Assembly (NCBI RefSeq): GCF_004346925.1
Contig: NZ_CP031167.1
Span: 3,740,001-3,804,000 of the forward strand
DNA length: 64,000 bases
Reading direction: 5' to 3'
DNA from: Stenotrophomonas sp. ASS1
Lineage (GTDB): Bacteria; Pseudomonadota; Gammaproteobacteria; Xanthomonadales; Xanthomonadaceae
The notes under the pieces are model-generated. The model was not told the DNA's origin, ran no database searches, and saw nothing but the letters and a program-made list of their open reading frames with translations. Positions 55,651-63,269 of the stretch are shown here, piece by piece. The translations under genes and the position numbers were made by a program. How positions within the stretch are numbered: position 1 is the stretch's first letter; each line of letters opens with the position of its first letter.

Positions 55651-56346
55651 TCACCACGGCAACGGCACTGCTTCACCGTTGGCGCGCTCACCGTAGTACA
55701 GCGACGGCAGCAGGCGCGAGAGGAAACTGAACTCCGTGTAGCAGTGCTTGAGCAGGCCCAGGCCGACCGCATCGCCGGCATCGCAGTGCGGATCGGTGCT
55801 GTTCAGGCCGAGCACGAAGCGGCTGCGCAGCACGCAGCCAAACGGCGTATCGCGCGCGACATGCAGCATCTGCCCGTCGCAGGGATCACCGTTTGCATCC
55901 AGGCGTACGTGATCTCCGAAGCCGATGCGCGCGGCGATCACCGCCGACACATCGCCTGCATCCTGTGCCACCTGCAGGCGCTCGGGCACCAGCAACGTGC
56001 GCGGGTCATGGAACTTCAAACGCGCCGCCACCGGCGGGATGTCGGCCAGCGATTCCACCGCGTGGATGCTGGCACCGTGGTAGCTGCGTCCGCGCTGCCA
56101 GGCCGCGTCCCAGCCGCGATGCTCGACATGATCGACCGGATGCCACCAGCGGATGTGCTGTGTGGTCTCAAAGAACGTAAACCACCAGTCCAGCATGCGG
56201 CCCTTGCAACCGTGCAGATCGGTACGCACCGCCACCAGCAGGGTGCCATCTTCGCGGCGCTGGATGCCGGTTTCCAAGCGCATCGGTGCGGGGTCGAGCA
56301 GATCGTGGTGGTCCAGCCAGGCGCGGGCGTTCACAGCGGTATCCAT
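55651..56346 (-). CDS. DAPG hydrolase (PhlG)-like family protein
   Basis: The 231 residues resemble the 2,4-diacetylphloroglucinol hydrolase family, which cuts a C-C bond in acylphloroglucinols. The family's central block appears as GRMLDWWFTFFETTQHIRWW followed by HPVDHVEHRGW, and late conserved pieces are GLGLLKHCYTEFSFLSRLLP. Histidine and glutamate positions fit a metal site. The ATG at 56346 is chosen because AGGAGA precedes it by six bases. A TetR gene is divergent, as expected for a regulated degradation gene. The substrate is inferred from the family. Confidence 0.75.
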   Translation of the reverse strand: MDTAVNARAWLDHHDLLDPAPMRLETGIQRREDGTLLVAVRTDLHGCKGRMLDWWFTFFETTQHIRWWHPVDHVEHRGWDAAWQRGRSYHGASIHAVESLADIPPVAARLKFHDPRTLLVPERLQVAQDAGDVSAVIAARIGFGDHVRLDANGDPCDGQMLHVARDTPFGCVLRSRFVLGLNSTDPHCDAGDAVGLGLLKHCYTEFSFLSRLLPSLYYGERANGEAVPLPW

Positions 56347-56382
56347 CGGGGTCTCCTGCATGTCGGGAGACCTGACAATACG

Positions 56383-56399
56383 GAAACGTTCTTCGTTTC
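56383..56399. promoter_or_regulatory. Candidate TetR operator
   Basis: GAAACGTTCTTCGTTTC is a perfect 6-bp inverted repeat around TTCTT in the divergent promoter region between the hydrolase and the TetR gene. Confidence 0.55.
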
Positions 56400-56430
56400 G
56401 CAATTATCCGAATGCGGTAAGATGGGCGCA

Positions 56431-57084
56431 ATGAACAGCACCACCCTGCCCGAGCCACCCTCACCAATCCGCCGCCGCGGCCGCCCTGCGCGGCCGGAAG
56501 CCGAAGTCCGCCACGCCGTGCTGCAGGCCACGCTGGAGCTGCTGCTGGCACAGGGTTACGAGGCCACTACCATCGAAGCGGTGGCGGCGCACGCCGGGGT
56601 AGCGAAGAAGACCGTGTACCGCCACGCCAGCAACCGCGAAGAACTGGTCGGGTTGGCCGTGCGCGAGTGGACCGACGGCTTCGCGCCGCAGTTGCAGCGC
56701 GATGCGCACGACGCCGACGAGGTGATGCCGTTGCTGCAGGCCATCCTGCACGCGGTGTGCGCGCAGGCACTGTCGGCGCAGGCAGTGCAGGTATTCCGCC
56801 TGCTGGCCACCGACTTTCCTGGTAAGGACGCGCTGCTGCAGGCCTATCTGGACAATGGCATCGAACGCGGCCGTGCGCTGCTGGCCGACTGGCTGGCGCG
56901 TCAGCAGCAGCGCGGGCTGCTGCGCGAGGGAGATGCCGCGTGCATGGCGCGGCTGATCCTGGCGATGGCCGTGGCCGAGCCGCTGCGCGAACGCGTGATC
57001 GGTGTGGTGGCCGAGGATGCGCCGGTAGAGGTGCATCTGCGTGATTGCCTGGAATTGTTGGCACCCGTACTGCAGGTGCCGTAG
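56431..57084 (+). CDS. TetR-family regulator, divergent from DAPG hydrolase-like gene
   Basis: The 217 residues have a basic head (IRRRGRPARPEAEVRHAVLQ) and a TetR helix-turn-helix (TTIEAVAAHAGVAKKTVYRH), then a ligand-binding helical domain. It probably represses the divergent hydrolase gene and itself through the inverted repeat at 56383-56399. The stop codon lies in a GTAG repeat head. Confidence 0.92.
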   Translation: MNSTTLPEPPSPIRRRGRPARPEAEVRHAVLQATLELLLAQGYEATTIEAVAAHAGVAKKTVYRHASNREELVGLAVREWTDGFAPQLQRDAHDADEVMPLLQAILHAVCAQALSAQAVQVFRLLATDFPGKDALLQAYLDNGIERGRALLADWLARQQQRGLLREGDAACMARLILAMAVAEPLRERVIGVVAEDAPVEVHLRDCLELLAPVLQVP

Positions 57085-57117
57085 CCGGCCGCATCCACGC
57101 ATGGCGAGGTTCTACCG
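57081..57117. repeat. GTAG-headed palindrome at TetR stop
   Basis: GTAGCCGGCCGCATCCACGC, then ATGGCGAGGTTCTACC. The TAG is the stop codon of the TetR gene. Confidence 0.55.
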
Positions 57118-57135
57118 GCAGCGCTTCGGATCAGG

Positions 57136-57798
57136 TCACGCCTGCACGTAGGGCATTTCGCTGTCGATACCGTCGAACGCGATCAGCTGCAGCAGCGGCT
57201 GCACGTCCTCGTCACTGATCTCACCCGCAGTGATGTCATCCACGCGTGCATACAACGCCTCCAGCGCCGCTACCTGGTCCCCTCGCAGCCAGCCACGATG
57301 GGTACCGAGCCAAGCCTGCAGATTGGTTCCGATATCGCCCTCCGAAAGCAGCGAATCCTCTTCCTCCAGCTCCACCACCGCTTCGGCCATCTTGCGGAAC
57401 AGGAAGTCCTGGAAGTTCGCGGCCAGCAGATCGGCGCGATCATCGTCATGCCAGACCAGCAGCACCGGCGACTCGCTGGAACCCGGTGCATTGGTCCAGA
57501 AACAGTAGTGATCACCCGCGCCGGTGCGCGCGAACGGCAGCAGTTTCAGATCATCGCGCAGCGGGTTGTAATGATCTTCGGCAGTCAGATCTTCCCACGC
57601 TGCGCGCAGTTCGCTCGGCTCGATCGGTTCATAGTCGTTGGCATACAGCAGTACCGGCGGCTGCGGCTGCACCTGCGGGAACACCGTGCGGTACCAGTTC
57701 GGGCCCTGCTCGCCCCAGCTGAAACGGTTGCCTTCCACCAGCTGGCGGAACAACGGCGGGAAGGTCTGGCCGGAAGCCTGTTCGAGATCGGCGAGCAT
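57136..57798 (-). CDS. SMI1/KNR4 (SUKH)-like protein
   Basis: The 220 residues follow the SUKH pattern: SGQTFPPLFRQLVEGNRFSWG near the start, then LKLLPFARTGAGDHYCFWTN and PVLLVWHDDDRADLLAANF. SUKH proteins often act as immunity proteins against nuclease toxins, but many free-standing members have no toxin partner, and none is seen next to this gene. It is cytosolic and acidic. The ATG at 57798 gives MLADLEQASG. Confidence 0.72.
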   Translation of the reverse strand: MLADLEQASGQTFPPLFRQLVEGNRFSWGEQGPNWYRTVFPQVQPQPPVLLYANDYEPIEPSELRAAWEDLTAEDHYNPLRDDLKLLPFARTGAGDHYCFWTNAPGSSESPVLLVWHDDDRADLLAANFQDFLFRKMAEAVVELEEEDSLLSEGDIGTNLQAWLGTHRGWLRGDQVAALEALYARVDDITAGEISDEDVQPLLQLIAFDGIDSEMPYVQA

Positions 57799-57835
57799 GC
57801 TCAATGGCGTCCTTTTGTTGAGAAGACTCACTCTA

Positions 57836-57874
57836 GCGGGTGAACGCCATCCACGCATGGCGTGGATCTACCCG
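57836..57874. repeat. GTAG-type palindrome
   Basis: GAACGCCATCCACGCATGGCGTGGATCTACCC is an inverted-orientation unit of the same sub-type as at 57081-57117. It lies upstream of the SUKH-like gene. Confidence 0.5.
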
Positions 57875-57927
57875 GAAAGCTCTCGTTGGAGCCGGTCATT
57901 GGACGGCACTGCGCCATCCACCGCGAT

Positions 57928-58812
57928 TCACTCGCGCAGCATATCCACGAACGCACGCAGCGCACCGGGCATCTGCCGCTGCTTCGGGTAGTACAGCGCG
58001 AAGCCGGCGAACGGTTCGCTCCAGTCTTCCAGCACCGCCACCATCTGCCCCGATTCGATGTAGGGCCGCGCGGTGTCTTCCAGCACGTAGGCCAGGCCGA
58101 TGCCATCGAGTACCGCGCCGACCACGGTGCCCTGCTCGCCCAGCGTCAGCCGTCCGGGCACGTCGATCTCCAGCGCCTGCCCACCGCGCTCGAACTGCCA
58201 CTTGTACAGATGCCCGCTGGCGAAGCGGAAGCGGATGCATTCGTGTGCAGCGAGATCGCGCGGATGCTGTGGCGCGGGATGCCGCCGCAGGTAGTCCGGC
58301 GATCCGACAATCAGCCCGCGCAGTGGTGGCCCCATCGGCACTGCCACCATGTCCTCGGGTACGAACTCGTGCAGGCGCACGCCGGCGTCGTAGCCCTCGG
58401 CGACGATGTCGACCAGGCCGTCGTTCTCGGTCAGCTCCACCCGCACGTCGGGATGGGCGTGCAGGAAGCGCGCCAGCCGTGGTCCCAGCTGTGTCGCCAC
58501 CGCAGCACGGGTGGCGTTGATGCGCAGCAGGCCAGCCGGTGCGGCGCGGAACTGGTTCATCTCCTCCAACGCATCGTGCACCTGCCCCAAGGCCGGCTGC
58601 AGGCGCTCCAGGAGACGCTGCCCGGCCTCGGTCAGGGCCACGCTGCGGGTGGTGCGATGGAACAGGCCCACGCCCAACCGTTCTTCCAGCGCGCGGATCG
58701 CATAACTCACCGCCGAGGTCGACAGCGCCAGCTCGGCGCCGGCACGGCGGAAGCTGCGATGGCGGGCGACTGCGGCGAACGCGGCTAGGTGGGAGAGATT
58801 GTCAGTGGCCAT
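57928..58812 (-). CDS. LysR-family regulator, divergent from alcohol dehydrogenase
   Basis: The 294 residues have the helix-turn-helix RSFRRAGAELALSTSAVSYAI and a substrate domain. It is divergent from the zinc alcohol dehydrogenase at 58920. ATGATT and AATCAT flank the gap (58811-58841) and could be part of its operator. The inducer is unknown. Confidence 0.92.
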   Translation of the reverse strand: MATDNLSHLAAFAAVARHRSFRRAGAELALSTSAVSYAIRALEERLGVGLFHRTTRSVALTEAGQRLLERLQPALGQVHDALEEMNQFRAAPAGLLRINATRAAVATQLGPRLARFLHAHPDVRVELTENDGLVDIVAEGYDAGVRLHEFVPEDMVAVPMGPPLRGLIVGSPDYLRRHPAPQHPRDLAAHECIRFRFASGHLYKWQFERGGQALEIDVPGRLTLGEQGTVVGAVLDGIGLAYVLEDTARPYIESGQMVAVLEDWSEPFAGFALYYPKQRQMPGALRAFVDMLRE

Positions 58813-58919
58813 GATTGTGCAGTTTCACTTGATGAATCATGCCGATATCCGGGCTTTCTGCCGCTGGGTACGGGGCGTATTGTAAAGCGCCTTTCGACAA
58901 ACCCTGCCAAGGATTCCCC

Positions 58920-59978
58920 ATGTCCCTCGCCCGTGGTTACGCCGCCCATTCACATACCGACCCGCTGATCCCCTACGAGTTCGAACGCCGCGCGGTCGGC
59001 CCGGACGATGTACGTATCGAGATCCTCTACAGCGGCATCTGCCACTCCGACCTGCACCAGGCCCGCGACGACTGGGGTGGCTCGATCTACCCGATGGTGC
59101 CGGGCCACGAGATCATTGGCCGCGTCACCGAGGTCGGCAGCAACGTCACCCGCTTCAAGGTGGGCGACCACGCCGGCGTGGGCTGCATGGTCGACTCATG
59201 CCGCCACTGCGACGCCTGCGAGCACGACCTGGAGCAGTACTGCGCCGAAGGCGCGACCTGGACCTACAACGGCCGTGAACGCGAAAGCGGCGCGCCGACC
59301 TACGGCGGCTATTCCGACCACGTGGTGGTCGAACAGCGATTCGTGGTGAAGGTGTCCGAAACGCTGGACCTGAAGGCCGCCGCCCCGCTGCTGTGCGCCG
59401 GCATCACCACCTGGTCGCCGCTGCGCCACTGGAAGGTCGGCCCGGGCCAGAAGGTCGGCGTGATCGGCCTCGGTGGCCTCGGCCACATGGGCGTGAAGTT
59501 CGCCAAGGCCCTCGGCGCGCACGTGGTGATGATCACCACCACGCCGGAAAAGGGTGCCGATGCCAAGCGCCTGGGCGCCGATGAAGTGCTGGTCTCGCGC
59601 GATGCCGCGCAGATGAAGGCGCACGCCGGCAGCTTCGACTTCCTGCTCAACACTATTCCGGTTGGCCATGACACCAACCCGTACATGGGCCTGCTCAAGC
59701 GCGAGGCCACCATGTGCCTGGTCGGCGTGCTGACCGAACTGGATCCGCCGCTGACCGGCGGCAGCGTGATCTTCGGCCGCAAGCACCTGACCGGCTCTGC
59801 GATCGGCGGCATGGCCGAAACCCAGGAAATGATGGATTTCTGCGCCGAGCACGGCATCGTCAGCGATGTCGAGATGATCGACATCAAGAACGTCAACGAA
59901 GCCTGGGAGCGCATGGCGAAGAACGATGTGCGCTACCGCTTCGTGATCGACATGGCGACGATGAAGAACGCCGCCTGA
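58920..59978 (+). CDS. Zinc-dependent NAD(P) alcohol dehydrogenase (YahK/cinnamyl alcohol type)
   Basis: The 352 residues have catalytic zinc ligands in SGICHSDLHQA and VPGHEIIGRV, four structural cysteines in CRHCDACEHDLEQYC, and a Rossmann motif VIGLGGLGHMGVKFAKALGA. The pattern is that of YahK-like broad aldehyde reductases that turn toxic aldehydes into alcohols with NADPH. The ATG at 58920 gives MSLARGYAAHSH. It is controlled probably by the divergent LysR regulator. Confidence 0.93.
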   Translation: MSLARGYAAHSHTDPLIPYEFERRAVGPDDVRIEILYSGICHSDLHQARDDWGGSIYPMVPGHEIIGRVTEVGSNVTRFKVGDHAGVGCMVDSCRHCDACEHDLEQYCAEGATWTYNGRERESGAPTYGGYSDHVVVEQRFVVKVSETLDLKAAAPLLCAGITTWSPLRHWKVGPGQKVGVIGLGGLGHMGVKFAKALGAHVVMITTTPEKGADAKRLGADEVLVSRDAAQMKAHAGSFDFLLNTIPVGHDTNPYMGLLKREATMCLVGVLTELDPPLTGGSVIFGRKHLTGSAIGGMAETQEMMDFCAEHGIVSDVEMIDIKNVNEAWERMAKNDVRYRFVIDMATMKNAA

Positions 59979-60001
59979 TCGATCGGCGACTGTGAACGAA
60001 G

Positions 60002-60028
60002 AACCCCGGCACTGCCGGGGTTTCTTGT
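60002..60028 (+). terminator. Rho-independent terminator after alcohol dehydrogenase
   Basis: AACCCCGGC pairs with GCCGGGGTT over ACT, followed by TCTTGTTT. Confidence 0.85.
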
Positions 60029-60048
60029 TTGCGTTGCACGGCCCGTCC

Positions 60049-60066
60049 GCCGGGCATGGCCCGGCG
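60049..60066. repeat. SMAG-type palindrome (half unit)
   Basis: GCCGGGCATGGCCCGGCG matches the copies at 34804 and 38163. It lies upstream of the nnrS-like gene. Confidence 0.65.
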
Positions 60067-60142
60067 AGCGAAGCGGTTGCCTCCCTCCTTGGGCATGACG
60101 AAGATCAAGGACCCGGCCACCAGCCGGGCGCAGACTCGCTGC

Positions 60143-61186
60143 ATGGCCCGCCTGCCCTCCCCTGCGATGCTGATGCGCGCGCCGCACCGGCTGCTGTTCT
60201 TCATCGGCGCCAGCAACCTGCTGCTGGCAATGCTGTGGTGGGCGTTGTGGCTGGGCGCATTGCGCGGGTTGTGGACGCCACAGCCACCATCGCTGCCACC
60301 AGCCTGGCTGCACGCGCTGCTGATGCAGTACATGGTGCTGCCCAGTTTCATCTTCGGCTTCCTGCTTACCGTGTTTCCGCGCTGGATGGCACAGCCGGAG
60401 CTGCCACGCAGCCGTTACGCGCCGGTCGGCATCGGGCTGTTTGGCGAGCAGGCGCTGCTGATTGCCGCCGCCTGCGGGTGGACACCCGGGCTGTGGCCCG
60501 GCCTGCTGCTGGCACTGGCCGGCTGGAGCGCCGGACTGATCGTGCTGGGACGCGTGCTCAAGGCCGCCGGTCCCAACCGCAACTGGCATGCACGCTCCTG
60601 CTATGCCGCACTGCTGCTGGGCTGGCTGGGGCTGCTGCTGTTCATGGCGGTGGGGCGCGGCCACGCCACGCTGATGCCGGTCACGGTGGCACTCGGCACC
60701 TTCGGCCTGCTGCTGCCGGTCTACCTCACCGTCGCGCACCGGATGATCCCGTTCTTCGCCAACAACGTGGTGGATGGCTATGTGGCGTGGCGCCCGCTGC
60801 GCTGGTTGGCTGCGATGTGGGCGCTGCTGATGCTGCGCCTGCTGTTGAGCGCGTTGCAGATCGACCACCTGCTGTGGCTGGCCGATGGGCCGCTGCTGAT
60901 GTTGTCGCTGCAGGCGCTATGGCACTGGTGGCCACGCGGGCCGATGCCGGGCCTGCTTGCCGCCCTGTTCCTGGCACTGGCGTGGCTGCCGATCAGCTTC
61001 GCGTTGTATCTGCTGCAGGACATCGGCCAGATGCTGGGCCATCCGCAACTGCTCGGCCGCGCGCCGCTGCATGCCCTCGCCGTGGGCCTGTTCGGCAGCC
61101 TGCTGGTGGCGATTAAACGGGCAGCTATAGTGCTGCACTTTTACTCAACCTATGGTTGCGCAAGGGCTGAAAACCTTTGGTTGTAA
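60143..61186 (+). pseudogene. NnrS-like heme-copper membrane protein, C-terminus lost by insertion
   Basis: NnrS proteins are polytopic inner-membrane proteins linked to nitrosative stress relief. This frame shows the family start (LMRAPHRLLFFIGASNLLLA), the YMVLPSFIFGFLLTVFPRWM block, and HRMIPFFANNVVDG. It remains family-like up to LHALAVGLFGSLLVA, where the usual continuation with M-x-x-R-x-x-x-GH-x-GR and about three more helices should follow. Instead it reads IKRAAIVLHFYSTYGC and stops after about 25 foreign residues. The change falls at about 61112-61114, where the DNA also becomes richer in AT. I therefore treat it as a truncated gene at an island junction. The start is uncertain (60095, 60143 or 60167). 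Confidence 0.8.
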
Positions 61187-61820
61187 GAGCCCACGGATAG
61201 GGCGGGCGTCACCGCTCACTGGCCCTAGCCATCGACCAATGGCAGAGAGCAGCGTCCTGATGCCGGTCCAAACTCGCCGATTCTTAGCAAACGAGCAGAC
61301 CTCTTGAAGGGACGGAGGAGGAGGACGGCCCTGGAATGCGGACGAAGCATCCAGTTAGTCCTAGCGACTCAGGAGCAGCAGTGGCCGCGATCGCCAGAGT
61401 AACGTTCGCATTGTCTCTCAAGCTGCCGGCCAGCGGCAGACGGCCAGCACTACCGCGTAGTTGTTCAGAGCATCCCTGAGTCGGTAGATCCTGGTAACAA
61501 ACAGCTGTTGCAAATTGCAAAAAGTGAAAGTAGTGTGCAGAACAGGCATAAGGAATGTGACTAAAGCTAATTGACATGCGTAAATTTAGAAAATCGCGGA
61601 CTCAAGGAAGAATCACTGGTCACTCGGACGCAGTCATCCGCGGACTCCTCAGCCACGCACAGCCACTAGCGACCAAGCCCGCTGCGCGGCCTATTATCAC
61701 CAATTCCGTGTACCGGGGACGCGTTGCCTGCCGGCGCGAACCCTCGTTTACAAATTGCTTTTCGGGTTCCAGCCCGAGCCTCGGCGCTAGGACTGCGCCA
61801 AATTAAAGAAGGAGTTTTAA
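61187..61820. other. Gene-poor, AT-richer left end of the inserted region
   Basis: I see no convincing gene in these 634 bases. They hold a SMAG-type unit in the first part (61423-61454) and, further right, AT-rich DNA with a TTGACA hexamer at 61571-61576 that lacks a good -10 partner. The stretch 61807-61820 carries the strong AAGAAGGAG ribosome site of the first precursor gene. The promoter of the peptide genes should lie here. Confidence 0.5.
61423..61454. repeat. SMAG-type palindrome in the island
   Basis: GCTGCCGGCCAGCGGCAGAC, then GGCCAGCACTACC, is a degenerate GTAG-type unit. Confidence 0.6.
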
Positions 61821-62018
61821 ATGTTCGAACTCGGAACAGCAATGCTGAAGCACGTTGCTGGTGGTCAACAAGCGCCATCGACCTCTACTTCAGGGAACAC
61901 CACCACTCTCACCTGTCCCGCGGGAACCACTCCGATGGTGGTTGTGTTTGGGCCGACAGGCGACTCAGGCGGTGGAGTTACTGTGACCTGCATTCCTGAT
62001 AGTCGTAGCCATTCCTAG
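61821..62018 (+). CDS. Double-glycine leader precursor peptide 1 (65 aa)
   Basis: The ATG at 61821 is set by AAGGAG ending eight bases upstream. The 65 residues divide into a 15-residue leader, MFELGTAMLKHVAGG, with the GG cleavage signal recognised by C39-peptidase exporters, and a 50-residue core that starts QQAPSTSTSG. The core is rich in Thr, Ser and Gly, has two cysteines (core positions 17 and 42) and contains CPAGTTP. It is likely cut and exported by the transporter encoded at 63270. It resembles class II bacteriocin or microcin precursors in layout, but I do not recognise the core. No modification enzyme is visible in the window. Confidence 0.75.
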   Translation: MFELGTAMLKHVAGGQQAPSTSTSGNTTTLTCPAGTTPMVVVFGPTGDSGGGVTVTCIPDSRSHS

Positions 62019-62121
62019 TTGTCACTGGGGCTTTCATCTACGCGGGGAAGAGCCTGCCAATAAGGTGCCTTTTCTTGCGGGCATACATATCTATCAACAA
62101 ACACAAACAAACGGAATCGAC

Positions 62122-62319
62122 ATGCGCACGATCAAATCAAGTGAAATGGAATTCATCAGCGGCGCTGCACAGGCACCAAATTGCGTGGTAGTTACCGCCA
62201 ACATTACCGGCTCCAACGGCGTCTCCAGCCAGCAGGTCGCTGTCGTCTGCTCCTGCCCGGAGGGCACGACGATGTCAACCACGACCTCGGGCGGCACCAC
62301 CACCGCCACATGTAATTGA
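62122..62319 (+). CDS. Double-glycine-type leader precursor peptide 2 (65 aa)
   Basis: The start at 62122 follows an ACGGA ribosome site. It has the same design as precursor 1: a 15-residue leader MRTIKSSEMEFISGA (classic SSEMEFISG hydrophobic spacing, GA instead of GG) and a 50-residue core that begins AQAPNCVVVTAN. The core has four cysteines (core positions 6, 28, 30, 49) and contains CPEGTTM, matching CPAGTTP of peptide 1, and GGTTTATC near the end, like NTTTLTC in peptide 1. The two are probably related and exported by the same transporter. A strong hairpin follows the stop. Confidence 0.78.
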   Translation: MRTIKSSEMEFISGAAQAPNCVVVTANITGSNGVSSQQVAVVCSCPEGTTMSTTTSGGTTTATCN

Positions 62320-62326
62320 TGGAACC

Positions 62327-62350
62327 AGGGGACCTCCTGTGAGGTCCCCT
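62327..62350 (+). terminator. Perfect hairpin after the precursor genes
   Basis: AGGGGACCTC pairs perfectly with GAGGTCCCCT over CTGT. No T-run follows, so it may be an RNA stabiliser or partial terminator that leaves the peptides expressed more than the genes downstream. Confidence 0.7.
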
Positions 62351-62373
62351 GAACGAAGCGAACAGGAGTGAAA

Positions 62374-63066
62374 GTGGTGATCAACCGCTATTTCTGCCCT
62401 CTGGTTCTGTCTGGAATCATCCTGTCGACCTGCCCTAAGCAGGCTACAGCTGAACCAGTTTCCGAAATCAATATATCGTCAGCGTCATCAGCTTGGAACT
62501 CATGCCAAGTCTTGAAAAAGGGGGTGGTCTATGTCCAAGGGAGTAACGCTCTATGCGTAAAGGGATATATCGACTACGACCTAGCAGACCAGTTTATGAC
62601 GCGAGTGAAGAATGCCGAGAGCATTGGACTCTCCATCGATCTTGTTTTAATTGAAAGCCAAGGTGGCGAGCTTCGTCCAGCCATACGGATTGCGAAGAAA
62701 ATTGAAGAACTCCATGCCAGCGTGGCTGTTGGCGGGATGTGTGCTTCCTCCTGCGCGCAGTTCGTATTCATGGCAGGGAGACAGAAGCTCCTGTTGAGGC
62801 AAAGCCATCTGCTTTTCCATGGCGGCCCTGTTTCCGAGCAGCAGATCAAGAGAATGAACCTTTCCGCCTCCGCAGTCTCCAGCCTGAATCGCCAAAATCT
62901 GGAAATGACTGAGTTTTATCAGGAGCGCAACCTCGACTTGCGGATGCTCACGGAACCACCGGCCAAAGTGCAGGCGCGAATTGACGCCGGAGAGATTGTC
63001 ATGTGGTCTTGGAGCAAGGCCGAACTTGAGTCCTTTGGCGTTACGGGACTGGCTCTTGAAGAGTGA
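62374..63066 (+). CDS. Periplasmic ClpP-like (COG3904-type) putative serine hydrolase
   Basis: The GTG at 62374 is five bases after AGGAG and is preferred to the GTG at 62368 that would overlap this site. The 230 residues begin with an N-terminal signal sequence (YFCPLVLSGIILSTC). The core follows the ClpP/crotonase fold of COG3904 periplasmic proteins: LIESQGGELRPAIRIAKKI (oxyanion loop), GGMCASSCAQFVFMAG with a Ser (125 or 126) at the nucleophile position, and LLFHGGP with a candidate His149. It could process or degrade the exported peptides or protect the producer; neither is shown. Base composition is AT-richer than the chromosome around it. Confidence 0.75.
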   Translation: MVINRYFCPLVLSGIILSTCPKQATAEPVSEINISSASSAWNSCQVLKKGVVYVQGSNALCVKGYIDYDLADQFMTRVKNAESIGLSIDLVLIESQGGELRPAIRIAKKIEELHASVAVGGMCASSCAQFVFMAGRQKLLLRQSHLLFHGGPVSEQQIKRMNLSASAVSSLNRQNLEMTEFYQERNLDLRMLTEPPAKVQARIDAGEIVMWSWSKAELESFGVTGLALEE

Positions 63067-63269
63067 ATACAATTTTCTTGAATTGATTCCATCTCTGATC
63101 GCCTCAGATAAAGCCAAATATTGACGCCAAGACGTGTCCGCATTGGAGCCGAGTTCTACTGGCACTCGCGGTACCAGAGAGCCGTTCGGCATATCACCAC
63201 AGGCCACCTCAAACAGTGCATTCTGCACGAATCGATTCACCCGTTTCATCGAAACCTGGATCAAGCTAC
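63067..63269. other. Intergenic gap before the exporter gene
   Basis: I see no gene here. The exporter frame is open back to 63087 but has no ATG before 63270, and the upstream part does not look like exporter sequence. Confidence 0.45.

Noticed and set aside
61111-61121. Sequencing error as the cause of the short NnrS
   Set aside because: No other frame continues the NnrS family sequence downstream; base composition and gene content also change, so a real junction is more likely.
61284-61577. Possible minus-strand gene of 97 codons in the island
   Set aside because: It runs through a SMAG palindrome, has no ribosome site and no recognisable domain.
61576-61806. Possible plus-strand gene of 76 codons before the first precursor
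   Set aside because: It has no ribosome site, no leader motif and an odd basic composition; the strong ribosome site belongs to the next gene.
63087-63269. Longer exporter start using an upstream GTG
   Set aside because: The added residues do not resemble exporter N-termini, and the peptidase domain normally begins close to the LQSEAAECG motif.
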